A stretch of DNA of 64,000 bases from SG8-30 sp963710135 (GCA_963710135.1 CAVPYY010000006.1:372001-436000), one strand, 5' to 3'. Positions 27,407 through 38,230 are shown, counted from the first letter of the stretch. Numbers and translations: made by a program. Notes: generated from the sequence alone by a model not told the origin.

Positions 27407-28156
27407 ATGACGACTTCATACCCCCTGTACCGGATCGTGTTGGCCGCGCTGTGCCTGGCGGCGGCCGGCTGCGCTTCGGTCCCGGGCAAGCCTTCTGCCG
27501 ATGACCCGTTCGAGCGGGTGAACCGGACGACCTACGCCTTCAACGACGCGGTCGATCGCGCCCTGCTGAAGCCCGTTGCCAAGGGCTATCGCCGCTACGT
27601 GCCGCAGTTCATGCGCACCGGCGTGACCAACTTCATTACCAACCTCGCCTACCCCACCACCATCGTCAACAGCGCCCTGCAGCTGAAGCTCAAGGACGCG
27701 GTCAGCGACACCGGCAGGTTCGTGCTCAATTCGACGCTGGGACTGGGCGGGCTGCTGGACCCGGCCACGGACGCCGGCCTGGCGCGCAATGACGAGGACT
27801 TCGGCCAGACGCTCGGGCGCTGGGGCATGCCCTCGGGCCCGTACCTGATGCTGCCCTTCCTGGGGCCCTCGACTCTGCGGGATGCGCCGTCTCTCTACGT
27901 GGACTCGCAGACCGATCTGCGCCGCCATCTCGGCGACAACTCGCTCGAGCTCGGCCTGGCCGGGCTGTCGATCATTGACCGGCGGGCCCGCCTCATCCCC
28001 GCGGAGCAGGCGCTGGAGGGCGCCTTCGACCGCTATGCGCTGATCCGCAACGCCTACCTGCAGCGGCGCGAGTACCTGGTGCTCGACGGCAACGTGCCCG
28101 AGGAATCGCTGGAGGATGAACTGCTGTTCGACGACGAGCCCGAGCCGGGTCCCTGA
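27407..28156 (+). CDS. mlaA: Phospholipid-binding lipoprotein MlaA (VacJ)
   Basis: A 249-residue outer-membrane lipoprotein with lipobox LAAAGC. DPFERVNRTTYAFNDAVD and the following FMRTGVTNFITNLAYP are family hallmarks. MlaA removes misplaced phospholipids from the outer leaflet and passes them to MlaC. It is convergent with mlaFEDCB, so the complete Mla pathway is encoded within 4 kb. The C-terminus is acidic (ELLFDDEPEPG). ATG 27407 puts the signal peptide at the N-terminus. Confidence 0.96.
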   Translation: MTTSYPLYRIVLAALCLAAAGCASVPGKPSADDPFERVNRTTYAFNDAVDRALLKPVAKGYRRYVPQFMRTGVTNFITNLAYPTTIVNSALQLKLKDAVSDTGRFVLNSTLGLGGLLDPATDAGLARNDEDFGQTLGRWGMPSGPYLMLPFLGPSTLRDAPSLYVDSQTDLRRHLGDNSLELGLAGLSIIDRRARLIPAEQALEGAFDRYALIRNAYLQRREYLVLDGNVPEESLEDELLFDDEPEPGP

Positions 28157-28162
28157 GCGGGC

Positions 28163-28480
28163 TCAGGACGGCAGCAGCTCCGCGACGCCGCCGATGCGGG
28201 CCATCTCGGCCAGACGCTCGGGCACCTGGTGAAAGCGGATCTGGCGCCCCGCGGCCCGCGCGACGCGCATCCATTCGAGCAGCAGCGCCAGCCCTGCACT
28301 GTCCGCCCTGGTCACTGCAGACAGATCGATATCGAGCGGGGGCTGGTCGGCAAAGACCCGTTCGCTGGTCTCGAGCAGCGCGGGCACCGACGACAGCACG
28401 ATTTCCCCGCGCAGGACATAGCGGCCCTCGCCCATCGGCTCGAGCCGCGCCGCACCGTCCCCGGCGGGTTCAGCCGGCAC
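28163..28480 (-). CDS. mlaB: STAS-domain protein MlaB
   Basis: A 105-residue cytosolic STAS protein that stabilises the MlaFE ATPase complex. It starts with a GTG at 28480, overlapping the mlaC stop by 11 bp. The conserved helix region ADSAGLALLLEWMRVAR is visible. It is the last gene of the mlaFEDCB operon. Confidence 0.9.
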   Translation of the reverse strand: MPAEPAGDGAARLEPMGEGRYVLRGEIVLSSVPALLETSERVFADQPPLDIDLSAVTRADSAGLALLLEWMRVARAAGRQIRFHQVPERLAEMARIGGVAELLPS

Positions 28481-29117
28481 CCTTGTTCCCGCCGTTCGCG
28501 CGGCCGCTCTCCGCTTCCAGCCTCGCGATCACGGCGTCGAGGCCGCGCTGGTCGATCTCCGCGCCGAAATCGGTGCGGAAGTTCTTGACGTAGGAAATGC
28601 CCTCTACGACCACGTCCCAGGCCTTCCAGCCTTCCGGCGTCGCGCGCATCGAATAGCTGACCGGGACGCGGGTGCCGTTGTCACGCTGCACCTCGGTGCG
28701 CACCGTTGCGCGGCCGCCATCGGGCTCGCCGCGGCTCGGCAGGATGGTCATGCGGTCGGCGGTGAACTCGGCCAGCGCCGCGCCGTACTTGTTCAGCAAC
28801 GAGTGATAGAACGCGGCGACGAACCGGTCACGCTGCGCCGGGGTCGCGGTGCGCCAGTACTTGCCGAGCACGAGACGGGCCGAGTACGCACTGTCGAAGT
28901 GCGGCAGCAGGATCTGCTCGACCAGCGCGTCGATCCTGGAGGGGTCCTTGCGATACGCCTCCCGGTCCGCGTCGAGGGCGTCGAGCATGCGCTGCGCGGT
29001 CTGCTGCATGAGTTCGGTCGGGCCCGGACCCGGCACCGTAGCGGACGCTTCCTGGGCCGCGGCCGCAAGCGGCGCGGACAGGGCCATCAGGCAAATGATT
29101 GCGAGGCGACGGATCAT
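28470..29117 (-). CDS. mlaC: Periplasmic phospholipid carrier MlaC
   Basis: A 215-residue protein with a signal peptide (MIRRLAIICLMALSAPLAAAAQ) and the MlaC/Ttg2D fold; the segment LGKYWRTATPAQRDRFVAAF is characteristic. It ferries phospholipid between MlaA and MlaFEDB. Its start overlaps the mlaD stop by 4 bp. Confidence 0.95.
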   Translation of the reverse strand: MIRRLAIICLMALSAPLAAAAQEASATVPGPGPTELMQQTAQRMLDALDADREAYRKDPSRIDALVEQILLPHFDSAYSARLVLGKYWRTATPAQRDRFVAAFYHSLLNKYGAALAEFTADRMTILPSRGEPDGGRATVRTEVQRDNGTRVPVSYSMRATPEGWKAWDVVVEGISYVKNFRTDFGAEIDQRGLDAVIARLEAESGRANGGNKGAG

Positions 29118-29611
29118 GGCTTGGCACCCTCCCCACCGGCGGCTGCGGATTCCTCTGCAGCCTTTGAAAACAAGAACTTACTAATGAGATTCTCCAGCAC
29201 GATGGCTGACTGCGTGAACTCTATTCGATCACCGTCGGCGAAAAAGGTTTCCGAACCGCCCGGCCCGATACCCACGTACTGACCACCCAGCAGACCGGCC
29301 GTGTAGATGGCGGCATCGCTGTCGTCCGGGATGCGGTCGTAGCGCCGGTCGATACGCAACACCACCTTGGCCCGGTACTCGTCGAAGTCGTAGCCGATGG
29401 ATTCGACCCGACCGACGGTCACGCCCGACATCGATACCGGCGCGCCGGCCTTCAGGCCCCCGACCTGCTCGAAACTCGCGGTAAGCCGATAACCGGAGTC
29501 GCCGAGCCCGATCTCGCGGTTGGTGATCTGGGTGACCAGAAAGAACAGGGCCGAGAATCCCAGCAGCACGAACAAGCCGGTACCCAACTCGATGGCGCGT
29601 GTCGCACGCAT
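29114..29611 (-). CDS. mlaD: MCE-domain protein MlaD
   Basis: A 165-residue protein with an N-terminal membrane anchor (about 7-27) and one periplasmic MCE domain (about 40-120, including KAGAPVSMSGVTVGRV and LLGGQYVGI). MlaD forms the hexameric ring on top of MlaE. Length is close to the E. coli protein (183). Confidence 0.96.
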   Translation of the reverse strand: MRATRAIELGTGLFVLLGFSALFFLVTQITNREIGLGDSGYRLTASFEQVGGLKAGAPVSMSGVTVGRVESIGYDFDEYRAKVVLRIDRRYDRIPDDSDAAIYTAGLLGGQYVGIGPGGSETFFADGDRIEFTQSAIVLENLISKFLFSKAAEESAAAGGEGAKP

Positions 29612-29640
29612 GGCCTACTCCTTGACGACCTGACCGCGCG

Positions 29641-30411
29641 TCACAACATCACCGCGGTCAGCATGTAATCGAACAACAGCACGACGACGGACGAGATGAC
29701 GACGGTGCGCGTCGTAGCCCGCCCCACACCCTCCGCCGTCGGCGCCGCATGGTAACCCTCGAACACCGCGATGGCGCTGCAGGCCACGCCGAAGACGAGG
29801 CTCTTGATGACGCCTTCCATCACGTCATCGAGCTCGACGGCGCCGCGCATCTGCGACCAGAACTGGCCCTGGTCCACGCCCATCATCTGCACGCCGACGA
29901 GCTGTGCCCCGAATATGCCGATCATGCTGAACACGGCGGCCAGCAGCGGCATGGCGATCACACCGCCGAGGAAGCGCGGCACCACCACGCGCCTGACCGG
30001 ATCGACCGCCATCATCTCCATGGCCGACAACTGGTCCGTAGCACGCATCAAGCCCAGCTCCGACGCGAGCGCCGTGCCGGCACGGCCGGCGAACAGCAGG
30101 GCCGTCACGACCGGGCCGAGCTCCTTGACGAGCCCGAGTGCGGCGGCGGTGCCGAGCGACTCCTCCGACCCGAAGCGCTGCAGCAGGTCGAAGCCCTGCA
30201 GACCGAGCACCATGCCGACGAACAGGCCGCTCAGCATGATGATCACCAGCGACAGCGCGCCGGCATTGTGGATCTGCTCGACGACCAGCCGGAACCGCAA
30301 CAGCGCTCGCGGGCTTTCCGCCAGCAGCCGCGCGGTAAAGCGGGTGTAGTGCCCGAGTGCCACCAGGTTATCGGTGGCACCGCCCAGCAGTTCGCTGCCG
30401 AGCCGCTTCAT
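29641..30411 (-). CDS. mlaE: Phospholipid ABC transporter permease MlaE
   Basis: A 256-residue integral membrane protein of the MlaE/YrbE family. It has five to six hydrophobic segments and the conserved EQIHNAGALS and ELGPVVTALLFAGRAGTALASELG stretches. Its start overlaps the mlaF stop by 4 bp. Confidence 0.96.
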   Translation of the reverse strand: MKRLGSELLGGATDNLVALGHYTRFTARLLAESPRALLRFRLVVEQIHNAGALSLVIIMLSGLFVGMVLGLQGFDLLQRFGSEESLGTAAALGLVKELGPVVTALLFAGRAGTALASELGLMRATDQLSAMEMMAVDPVRRVVVPRFLGGVIAMPLLAAVFSMIGIFGAQLVGVQMMGVDQGQFWSQMRGAVELDDVMEGVIKSLVFGVACSAIAVFEGYHAAPTAEGVGRATTRTVVISSVVVLLFDYMLTAVML

Positions 30412-31250
30412 GGATTCCCGTCCGTGAACAGCTGTTCGAAGTAGTCGGGCGCCGGATAATGAAACGGCACCGGACCGTCGGGCAGCCCGCGCATGAACTG
30501 CCTGACTTCCTCCGAGGCGCTGTCGGCCAGGCTGGCGGGCGTTCCGGCCGCGGCGACCTTGCCGCCGGAGAGCAGATAGGCGGTGTCGGCCACGGCAGAG
30601 ATCTCGCGCACGTCGTGCGACACCACGATGCTGGTGATGCCGAGGGCGTCGTTCAGCTCGCGTATCAGCCGCAGCACCACGCCCAGCGATATGGGGTCGA
30701 GCCCGACGAACGGCTCGTCGTAGATCAGGATTTCGGGGTCCATGACGATGGCCCGGGCGAGCGCCACCCGTCTTGCCATGCCGCCGGACAGCTCGGACGG
30801 CTTGAGCCTTGCGGCGCCGCGCAGCCCGACGGCCTGCAGCTTGGTCAGCACGACCAGGCGGATCAGGCGCTCGGACAGCCGGGTGTGCTCGCGCAAGGGA
30901 AAGGCGACGTTCTCGTAGACGTCCAGGTCGGTGAGCAGGGCGCCGTTCTGGAACAGCATGCCCATTCGCCGGCGCAGCGCATACAGGCCGCGGCGGTCGA
31001 GCCGGCCGACATCCTGCCCGGCCACCTCGACCAGCCCGCCGTCGGGCGCGATCTGCCCGGTGATCAGGCGCAGCAAGGTGGTCTTGCCGGTGCCGCTCGG
31101 CCCCATGATGGCCGTCACCTCACCGCGCGCGATGTCCAGGTCCAGGCCCTCGAAAATCGCGCGCTGACCCACGGCATAGCGCAGGTCGCGGATCCTGACG
31201 ACAGGAGAGGCCTGGGCAGCCGGCGGCTGCCTGGATTCGCTCACGGGCAA
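30408..31250 (-). CDS. mlaF: Phospholipid ABC transporter ATP-binding protein MlaF
   Basis: An ABC ATPase of about 280 residues: Walker A GPSGTGKTT, Q-loop FQNGALLTDL, signature LSGGMARRVALARA, Walker B ILIYDEPFVGLDP and the H-switch VVSHDV. The start is uncertain: a TTG at 31250 or a GTG at 31244 (VSESRQPP) both fit. It is first in the mlaFEDCB operon, 16 bp after the aldolase gene. Confidence 0.95.
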   Translation of the reverse strand: MPVSESRQPPAAQASPVVRIRDLRYAVGQRAIFEGLDLDIARGEVTAIMGPSGTGKTTLLRLITGQIAPDGGLVEVAGQDVGRLDRRGLYALRRRMGMLFQNGALLTDLDVYENVAFPLREHTRLSERLIRLVVLTKLQAVGLRGAARLKPSELSGGMARRVALARAIVMDPEILIYDEPFVGLDPISLGVVLRLIRELNDALGITSIVVSHDVREISAVADTAYLLSGGKVAAAGTPASLADSASEEVRQFMRGLPDGPVPFHYPAPDYFEQLFTDGNP

Positions 31251-31266
31251 CGGGCAGGAAGCGGCC

Positions 31267-32290
31267 TCAGGCCGCCTCCTTCTCCATGGCGGGCTTGTAG
31301 TCGCCGCTGCGCGCGAGGCCGTTCAGGCGGGCGCGCTTGTGGAACTCCTTCTGCGCCTGCGCGACATTGGCCGCCTTGCCGCCCCAGGTGGCAAGCGACG
31401 TCGCCTGCAGTGCCCTGCCGTAGCTGAACGTCAGCTCCCACGGCAGCGGCCCGAGGGCATTCATCAGGCTGAGGTGCGCGGTCGCCTCGGCCTCGCTCTG
31501 GCCGCCGGAAAGGAAGGCTATGCCCGGTACCGCTGACGGCACATGACGCTTCAGGCAGTGCACGGTCGCCTCCGCCACCTGCTCGGGCGGTGGCCTGCTT
31601 CGGACACTTCTTGCCGGCAATGACCATGTTCGGCTTGAGCACGATGCCCTCGAGATGCACGCGGTGCGCAAACAGCGCGTCGAAGACGCTCTGCAGCGTC
31701 GCGGAAGTGACCTCGTCGCAGCGCTCGAGGGTGTGTGCGCCGTCCATCAGGACCTCGGGCTCGACGATCGGCACGATGCCGGCTTCCTGGCACAGCGCCG
31801 CGTAGCGCGCGAGCGCGTGGGCATTGGCGTCGATCGCGAAACGGCTCGGGATGCCGTCGGCGATGTCGATCACGGCGCGCCACTTGGCGAAACGCGCTCC
31901 GAGCTTGTGGTACTCGGCCAGCCGCTCGCGCAGCCCGTCGAGGCCCTCGGTGACCGTCTCGCCCTTGAAGCCGGCCAGCGGCTTGGCGCCGGCATCGACC
32001 TTGATGCCCGGCACGATGCCCTGCTTCTGCAGCAGCGCGGGAAACGGCGTGCCGTCCGCGGACTTCTGCCGCAGGGTCTCGTCGTACATGATCACGCCGG
32101 ATATGAACTTGGCGGCGCCGGGAGTCGTGAACAGCATGTCGCGGTAGGCGCGCCGATTTTCCTCGGTCAGGGCGATGCCAATGGCGTCGAAGCGCTTCTT
32201 GATGGTGCCGGTCGACTCGTCCGCTGCAAGGATGCCGCGCCCTGGCGCCACCATGGCGCGCGCAATCGACTCGAGTTCTTTCGTGTTCAT
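31267..32290 (-). CDS. Class I fructose-bisphosphate aldolase, single frameshift near 31592
   Basis: About 340 residues after correcting one indel. ATG 32290 (MNTKELESIARAM) follows an AGGAGT ribosome binding site. The first frame covers GILAADESTGTIKKRF through VLKPNMVIAGKKCPKQA, including the Schiff-base Lys of LKPNM. It then shifts to PPEQVAEATVHCLKRHVP, the known continuation of eukaryote-type class I aldolases, through FLSGGQSEAEA to the end at 31267. Removing one base in the GCCACC run restores it. Class I aldolases of this type occur in scattered proteobacteria. It cleaves fructose-1,6-bisphosphate in glycolysis or makes it in gluconeogenesis. Confidence 0.87.
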
Positions 32291-32403
32291 CAAGGGACTC
32301 CTACAAAGGGAACAGGACAACGCCGCGCCGCCACAGGTCGGAACGCCCTCGGCATTTTAGCAAACCAGTGGAGCCAGGCCCCACTTGCCCCTACCCAACG
32401 CCA

Positions 32404-32431
32404 GCTAATAGGACTAAAATCGTACTGTATT
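32404..32431 (+). promoter_or_regulatory. Candidate Rrf2-type operator before the SUF operon
   Basis: AT-rich stretch containing ATAGGACTAAAATCGTACTG just upstream of the Rrf2 regulator gene. Its GACTAAAAT half resembles the first half of IscR-type sites (GACTRWWWY), but the second half matches poorly. It is the only markedly AT-rich segment of the 160-bp aldolase/suf gap. Autoregulation by the Fe-S regulator is an inference. Confidence 0.35.
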
Positions 32432-32450
32432 TTCGAACCCAGGTGTAGCC

Positions 32451-32921
32451 ATGCTGCGAATCAGCAAGCTGACCGACTACGCGACCGTGATTCTGGCGGT
32501 GCTGACCGAGCGTCCTGATGCACCGCAGAGCTCCGCCGAGATCGCGGAGCGTACCGGTATCGGCCTGCCGACCGTCTCCAAGCTGCTCAAGGAGCTGCAG
32601 CGCGGCGGGATCGTCAGCTCGACCCGCGGCGCGCGCGGTGGCTACAGGCTGGCGCGACCGGCCGAGGACATCAGCGCGGCGAACATCATCGACGCCGTCG
32701 AGGGCCCGGTGGCCCTGACGGAGTGCGCCAGCGACGACGGCCACTGCGGCATCGCGGCGAACTGCCAGGTCGGGCACAGCTGGCAACAGGTCAGCCTGGC
32801 CATCCGCCGCTCATTGCAGGACGTGCGGCTGACGTCGCTGGTGGCTCGCAACGCAACCGTCCGGGCGCCCGACCTGCGTGGCGCGCTGGACCGCAGCTGG
32901 CGGCCGTTGACCCGGGCCTGA
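32451..32921 (+). CDS. Rrf2-family SUF operon regulator with Fe-S cysteines
   Basis: A 156-residue winged-helix regulator: MLRISKLTDYATVILAVL is the family start, followed by a DNA-recognition helix at about 38-50. Three cysteines, Cys92, Cys99 and Cys105 (CASDDGHCGIAANC), are spaced as in cluster-binding IscR-like proteins. Its place as first gene of the suf operon matches the Xanthomonas-type SUF regulator. It probably senses Fe-S demand and controls the operon and itself. Confidence 0.93.
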   Translation: MLRISKLTDYATVILAVLTERPDAPQSSAEIAERTGIGLPTVSKLLKELQRGGIVSSTRGARGGYRLARPAEDISAANIIDAVEGPVALTECASDDGHCGIAANCQVGHSWQQVSLAIRRSLQDVRLTSLVARNATVRAPDLRGALDRSWRPLTRA

Positions 32922-32964
32922 GTGCCGCAGGGCGGCGCGCGGCAACGACTTCTCAGAGGTAAGC

Positions 32965-34413
<1,449 letters not shown>

Positions 34414-34431
34414 ACCGCAATGGAGAAGAAC

Positions 34432-35208
34432 ATGCCAACCAGGGGTGAAGTCATCCTCAGCATCCGCGACCTGCACGCGCGCGCCGGCGACCGGAAGATC
34501 CTCGACGGACTGAATCTGGAGATTCGGGCCGGCGAGGTGCATGCCATCATGGGGCCGAACGGCTCCGGCAAGAGCACGCTCGCCAGCGTGCTGGCCGGCC
34601 GGCCCGGGTATGAAGTGGATTCCGGCAGCGTCGAATACCTGGGTCGCGACCTGCTGTCGCTGCCGGCGGAAGAGAGGGCGCGCGAAGGCGTCTTTCTGGC
34701 CTTCCAGTATCCCGTCGAGATCCCTGGAGTCAACAACGTCTATCTGCTCAAGGCGGCGCTGAACGCGCTGCGCAAGCACCGCGGTCTCGCGGAAGTCGAC
34801 GCGTTCGAGTTCCTGACGCTGGTGCGCGGCAAGATGAAGCTGATGCAGATGGACGAGAGCTTCCTGAGCCGCGGCGTCAACGAAGGCTTCTCCGGGGGCG
34901 AAAAGAAGCGCAACGAGATCCTGCAGATGAGCGTACTGGAACCGACTCTCGCGGTGCTGGACGAGACCGACTCGGGACTCGACATCGACGCGCTGAAGAT
35001 CGTCGCCGCGGGCGTCAACAGCCTGCGCGCCGACGACCGTGCCATCGTGCTCGTGACGCACTACCAGCGGCTGCTCGACTACATCGTGCCGGACCGGGTG
35101 CACGTGCTCGCCGGCGGCCGGATCCTGAAGTCCGGCGACAAGGACCTCGCGCTCGAGCTCGAGCGCCGCGGCTACGACTGGGTCAGGCAGGAGGCTGCTG
35201 CCGCATGA
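34432..35208 (+). CDS. sufC: Fe-S assembly ATPase SufC
   Basis: A 258-residue ABC-type ATPase: Walker A GPNGSGKST, signature FSGGEKKRNEI, Walker B LAVLDETDSGLD. I prefer ATG 34432, preceded by GGAGAAG, over the in-frame ATG 34420, which itself lies inside that site. The stop overlaps the sufD start by 4 bp. Confidence 0.96.
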   Translation: MPTRGEVILSIRDLHARAGDRKILDGLNLEIRAGEVHAIMGPNGSGKSTLASVLAGRPGYEVDSGSVEYLGRDLLSLPAEERAREGVFLAFQYPVEIPGVNNVYLLKAALNALRKHRGLAEVDAFEFLTLVRGKMKLMQMDESFLSRGVNEGFSGGEKKRNEILQMSVLEPTLAVLDETDSGLDIDALKIVAAGVNSLRADDRAIVLVTHYQRLLDYIVPDRVHVLAGGRILKSGDKDLALELERRGYDWVRQEAAAA

Positions 35209-36536
35209 GTGCCGTGCCGCTGAAACCGGCGATCGAGCGCATTGCCGCGGCGCATCAGGCTGCCAGATCGCGGCTGCGCGGCGGACCCCGCTGGGCTGCG
35301 CGGCGCGACGCGGCGCTGGCCCGCCTTCAGACGCGTGGCCTGCCGAATCGTCGGGACGAGAACTGGAAGTACCTGGACTGGCCGGAGCTGGAGTCGCGCA
35401 GCTTCGAGGTGCCCGGCGAAATCAGCCTTTCCGCCACCCAGCTGGCCGGGACCCTGCTCAAGCTGGACCATGCCCTGCGCATCGTGCTGGTGAACGGCCG
35501 CTTCGTGCCGGCACTCTCCGAGGGAGCGATCCCGGAAGGGCTGGCACTAACGGGACTCGCCGACGCCGCCGAACGCGACCCTGCACTGCTCGACAACGCG
35601 TTGCGGGTGCCGGACGAGGCTGCGGATGACCGCTTCGCCCTGCTGGCCGAGGCGTTCGCCGACGACGGCGTGGTGATTCGTGTCCAGCCGGGCGCGCAGA
35701 TCGCCGAGACGCTGTACCTGGTGCACGTGACCTCCGCCGCCGTGCCGTCAGCCAGTCACTCCAGGGTAGTGATCGAGGCCGGTCGCGGCAGCCGGCTGCG
35801 CGTGGTGGAGCACTTCGTGTCCCTGGATACCCAGCCGTCGCTCAGCAACCTGGCGGGTGACATCCGGATCGGGGAGGCTGCGGCGCTCGAGCACATCCGC
35901 CTGCATGAGCAGGCCGCCACGGCCGCGCACATCGAGACGCTGCAGGCCACCCAGGGTCGCGACAGCCATTACCTGCACCAGTGTTTCTCGCTGGGAGGGC
36001 GCCTGGTGCGCACCAACCTGCGGGTGCGTCTGGAGGGTCCCGGCGCGAGCAACGACGTGCAGGGGCTGTTCATGGTCGACGGCCAGCGCCAGGCCGACGT
36101 GTACACGCTCATGGAGCACGTCGCTCCGCACACCCGCACCGACGAGATGTACCGGGGCGTGGCGAGCGACCGCGGCCGCGGCGCATTCAACGGCAAGATC
36201 GTCGTCCACGAAGGCGCGGTGAAGGCGGACTCCCGGCAGTCGAGCAGGAACCTGATCCTCTCGCCGCTGGCCGAGATCAACGCGCGGCCGCAGCTGGAGA
36301 TCCTCACCGACGACGTCAAGTGCAGCCACGGCGCCACCACCGGATCGCTCGATGCGGATCAGTTGTTCTACCTGCTGTCGCGCGGCATCGATCCGCCGAC
36401 GGCCCGCGGGCTGTTGACCTTCGCCTTCTGCGAGGACGTGGTGTCGCGCGTCTCGATCGAGGCGATCCGGCGGCATGTCGAGCAGCAGGTCCTCGGGCGC
36501 CTGCCGGATCGGGACATCATCAAGGAGTTCGTCTGA
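35205..36536 (+). CDS. sufD: Fe-S cluster assembly protein SufD
   Basis: A 443-residue SufB paralogue. An N-terminal helical part contains the DENWKYLDW motif, followed by a right-handed beta-helix and the C-terminal YLLSRGIDPPTARGLLTFAF. The catalytic-type His of SufD lies in HVAPHTRT. It partners SufB and SufC. Its stop overlaps the sufS start by one base. Confidence 0.96.
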   Translation: MSAVPLKPAIERIAAAHQAARSRLRGGPRWAARRDAALARLQTRGLPNRRDENWKYLDWPELESRSFEVPGEISLSATQLAGTLLKLDHALRIVLVNGRFVPALSEGAIPEGLALTGLADAAERDPALLDNALRVPDEAADDRFALLAEAFADDGVVIRVQPGAQIAETLYLVHVTSAAVPSASHSRVVIEAGRGSRLRVVEHFVSLDTQPSLSNLAGDIRIGEAAALEHIRLHEQAATAAHIETLQATQGRDSHYLHQCFSLGGRLVRTNLRVRLEGPGASNDVQGLFMVDGQRQADVYTLMEHVAPHTRTDEMYRGVASDRGRGAFNGKIVVHEGAVKADSRQSSRNLILSPLAEINARPQLEILTDDVKCSHGATTGSLDADQLFYLLSRGIDPPTARGLLTFAFCEDVVSRVSIEAIRRHVEQQVLGRLPDRDIIKEFV

Positions 36537-37780
36537 TGGCCGCCAATCCTGACACCGTCGCCCCGCTCGACGTCGCGCGCCTCCGGCAGGACTTCCCGAT
36601 CCTGGCGCGGCGCATCCGCGGCAAGCCACTCGTGTACCTCGACAACGGCGCCTCGGCGCAGCGTCCGCGGGCCGTCATCGAGGCCGTCAGCCGCTATGAG
36701 TGCGAGCACCATTCGAACGTCCATCGTGGCGTCCATACCCTGTCGCAGGAGGCGACCGAGCTGTTCGAAGGCGCACGCGAGAAGGTCCGCGCCTTCCTCA
36801 ATGCGGCTTCGACCCGCGAGATCGTCTTCGTGCGCGGCACGACCGAGGGCATCAATCTGGTGGCGCAGGCCTGGGGTCGTCCGCGCCTGCAGCCAGGCGA
36901 TGAGATCGTCATCACCTGGCTGGAGCACCACGCCAACATCGTGCCCTGGCAACTGCTGTGCGAGCAGACCGGCGCCGTGCTCAGGGTGGTGCCAATCGAC
37001 AGGCGCGGCGAGGTGGATTTCGACGCCTATCTCGGCATGCTGTCCTCCCGCACCCGCATGGTCGCGATTTCGCACGTGTCCAACGCGCTGGGCACCGTGC
37101 TGCCGGTCAAGCGATTCGTCGACGCCGCCCGTGAGCGCGGCATCGCGACGCTGGTGGACGGCGCGCAGGCGGTACCGCACCAGCGCGTCGACGTGCGGGC
37201 GCTCGGTTGCGACTTCTACGTGTTCTCGGGGCACAAGCTGTTCGGGCCCACCGGCATCGGCGTGCTCTACGGGCGCGAGGCGGTGCTGCAGGCCATGCCG
37301 CCCTGGCAGGGCGGTGGCGACATGATCCTGACGGTCTCGTTCGACAAGACGACCTACAACGCCCTGCCCTACAAGTTCGAGGCGGGGACCCCCAATATCT
37401 CGGGCGCCATCGGCCTCGGCGCCGCGATCGACTACGTCGCAACGGTCGGTTTGGAGCGGATCGCGGCCTGGGAGCACGGCCTGCTGGCGTATGCCACCGA
37501 GCGACTGCTGACCGTGCCGGGGCTCGAGATCATCGGCACCGCGCGGCACAAGGCAAGCCTGGTGTCATTCGTGATCGACGGCATTCATCCTCATGACCTC
37601 GGCACGATCCTCGACAGCGAGGGCATCGCCATCCGCACCGGCCACCACTGCGCCATGCCGGTCATGACCTTCTTCAACGTGCCCGCGACAGCAAGGGCTT
37701 CGTTCGCCTTCTACAACACCCCAGCCGAGATCGACGCCCTGGTGGGCGCCCTCGAGCGCGCCCGGGAGATGCTCGTCTGA
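36536..37780 (+). CDS. sufS: Cysteine desulfurase SufS
   Basis: A 414-residue PLP enzyme that extracts sulfur from cysteine as a persulfide. The PLP Lys is in YVFSGHKLFGP and the persulfide Cys in IRTGHHCAMP; group II desulfurases have Cys-Ala-Gln/Met-Pro here. It starts at ATG 36536, inside the sufD stop codon. The following gene, SufU, is the likely sulfur acceptor, since no SufE is present. Confidence 0.97.
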   Translation: MAANPDTVAPLDVARLRQDFPILARRIRGKPLVYLDNGASAQRPRAVIEAVSRYECEHHSNVHRGVHTLSQEATELFEGAREKVRAFLNAASTREIVFVRGTTEGINLVAQAWGRPRLQPGDEIVITWLEHHANIVPWQLLCEQTGAVLRVVPIDRRGEVDFDAYLGMLSSRTRMVAISHVSNALGTVLPVKRFVDAARERGIATLVDGAQAVPHQRVDVRALGCDFYVFSGHKLFGPTGIGVLYGREAVLQAMPPWQGGGDMILTVSFDKTTYNALPYKFEAGTPNISGAIGLGAAIDYVATVGLERIAAWEHGLLAYATERLLTVPGLEIIGTARHKASLVSFVIDGIHPHDLGTILDSEGIAIRTGHHCAMPVMTFFNVPATARASFAFYNTPAEIDALVGALERAREMLV

Positions 37781-38223
37781 TGGACCTGGCGGACCTGTAT
37801 CGCGACGTCATCGTCGACCACAACAAGCGGCCGCGGAACTTCGGTCGGCTGGATCACCCTTCCAAATCTGCAGAAGGGAATAATCCCTTGTGTGGCGATA
37901 CGTTGGAGATCTTTCTTGATCTGGAAGGTGACGTGATTCGCGACATCCGTTTCGAGTGCAAGGGCTGCGCGATCTCGACCGCCTCGGCATCGCTGATGAG
38001 CGAGTCGGTCAAGGGCAAGCGCGTCGCCGAGGTCCGGCATCTGTTCGAACTGGTTCATGACATGCTGACCCGGCGCGAGGCGCCGGTTCCGGACGAACTG
38101 GGCAAGCTGGCGGCGCTGTCCGGCGTGCGCGAGTTTCCCGCCCGCGTGAAGTGCGCCAGCCTCTGCTGGCATACCCTGAACGCGGCGCTGGCTGACAGCA
38201 ACCAGCCCGTGACCACGGAGTGA
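37780..38223 (+). CDS. sufU: SufU-type sulfur acceptor/scaffold
   Basis: A 147-residue IscU-fold protein. Metal/sulfur residues Cys38 with Asp40 (NPLCGD), Cys63 (KGCAIS) and Cys125 (VKCASLC) are present, with the insertion between the second and third Cys that separates SufU from IscU. The zinc-bound form accepts persulfide from SufS. The first third uses unusually AT-ending codons. The start overlaps the sufS stop by one base. Confidence 0.95.
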   Translation: MDLADLYRDVIVDHNKRPRNFGRLDHPSKSAEGNNPLCGDTLEIFLDLEGDVIRDIRFECKGCAISTASASLMSESVKGKRVAEVRHLFELVHDMLTRREAPVPDELGKLAALSGVREFPARVKCASLCWHTLNAALADSNQPVTTE

Positions 38224-38230
38224 GCCGATC

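Noticed and set aside
37874..37889. AAGGGA-ATAA-TCCCTT inverted repeat in sufU
   Set aside because: It lies inside the conserved GNNPLCGD coding block and has no terminator context; likely a by-product of codon choice.
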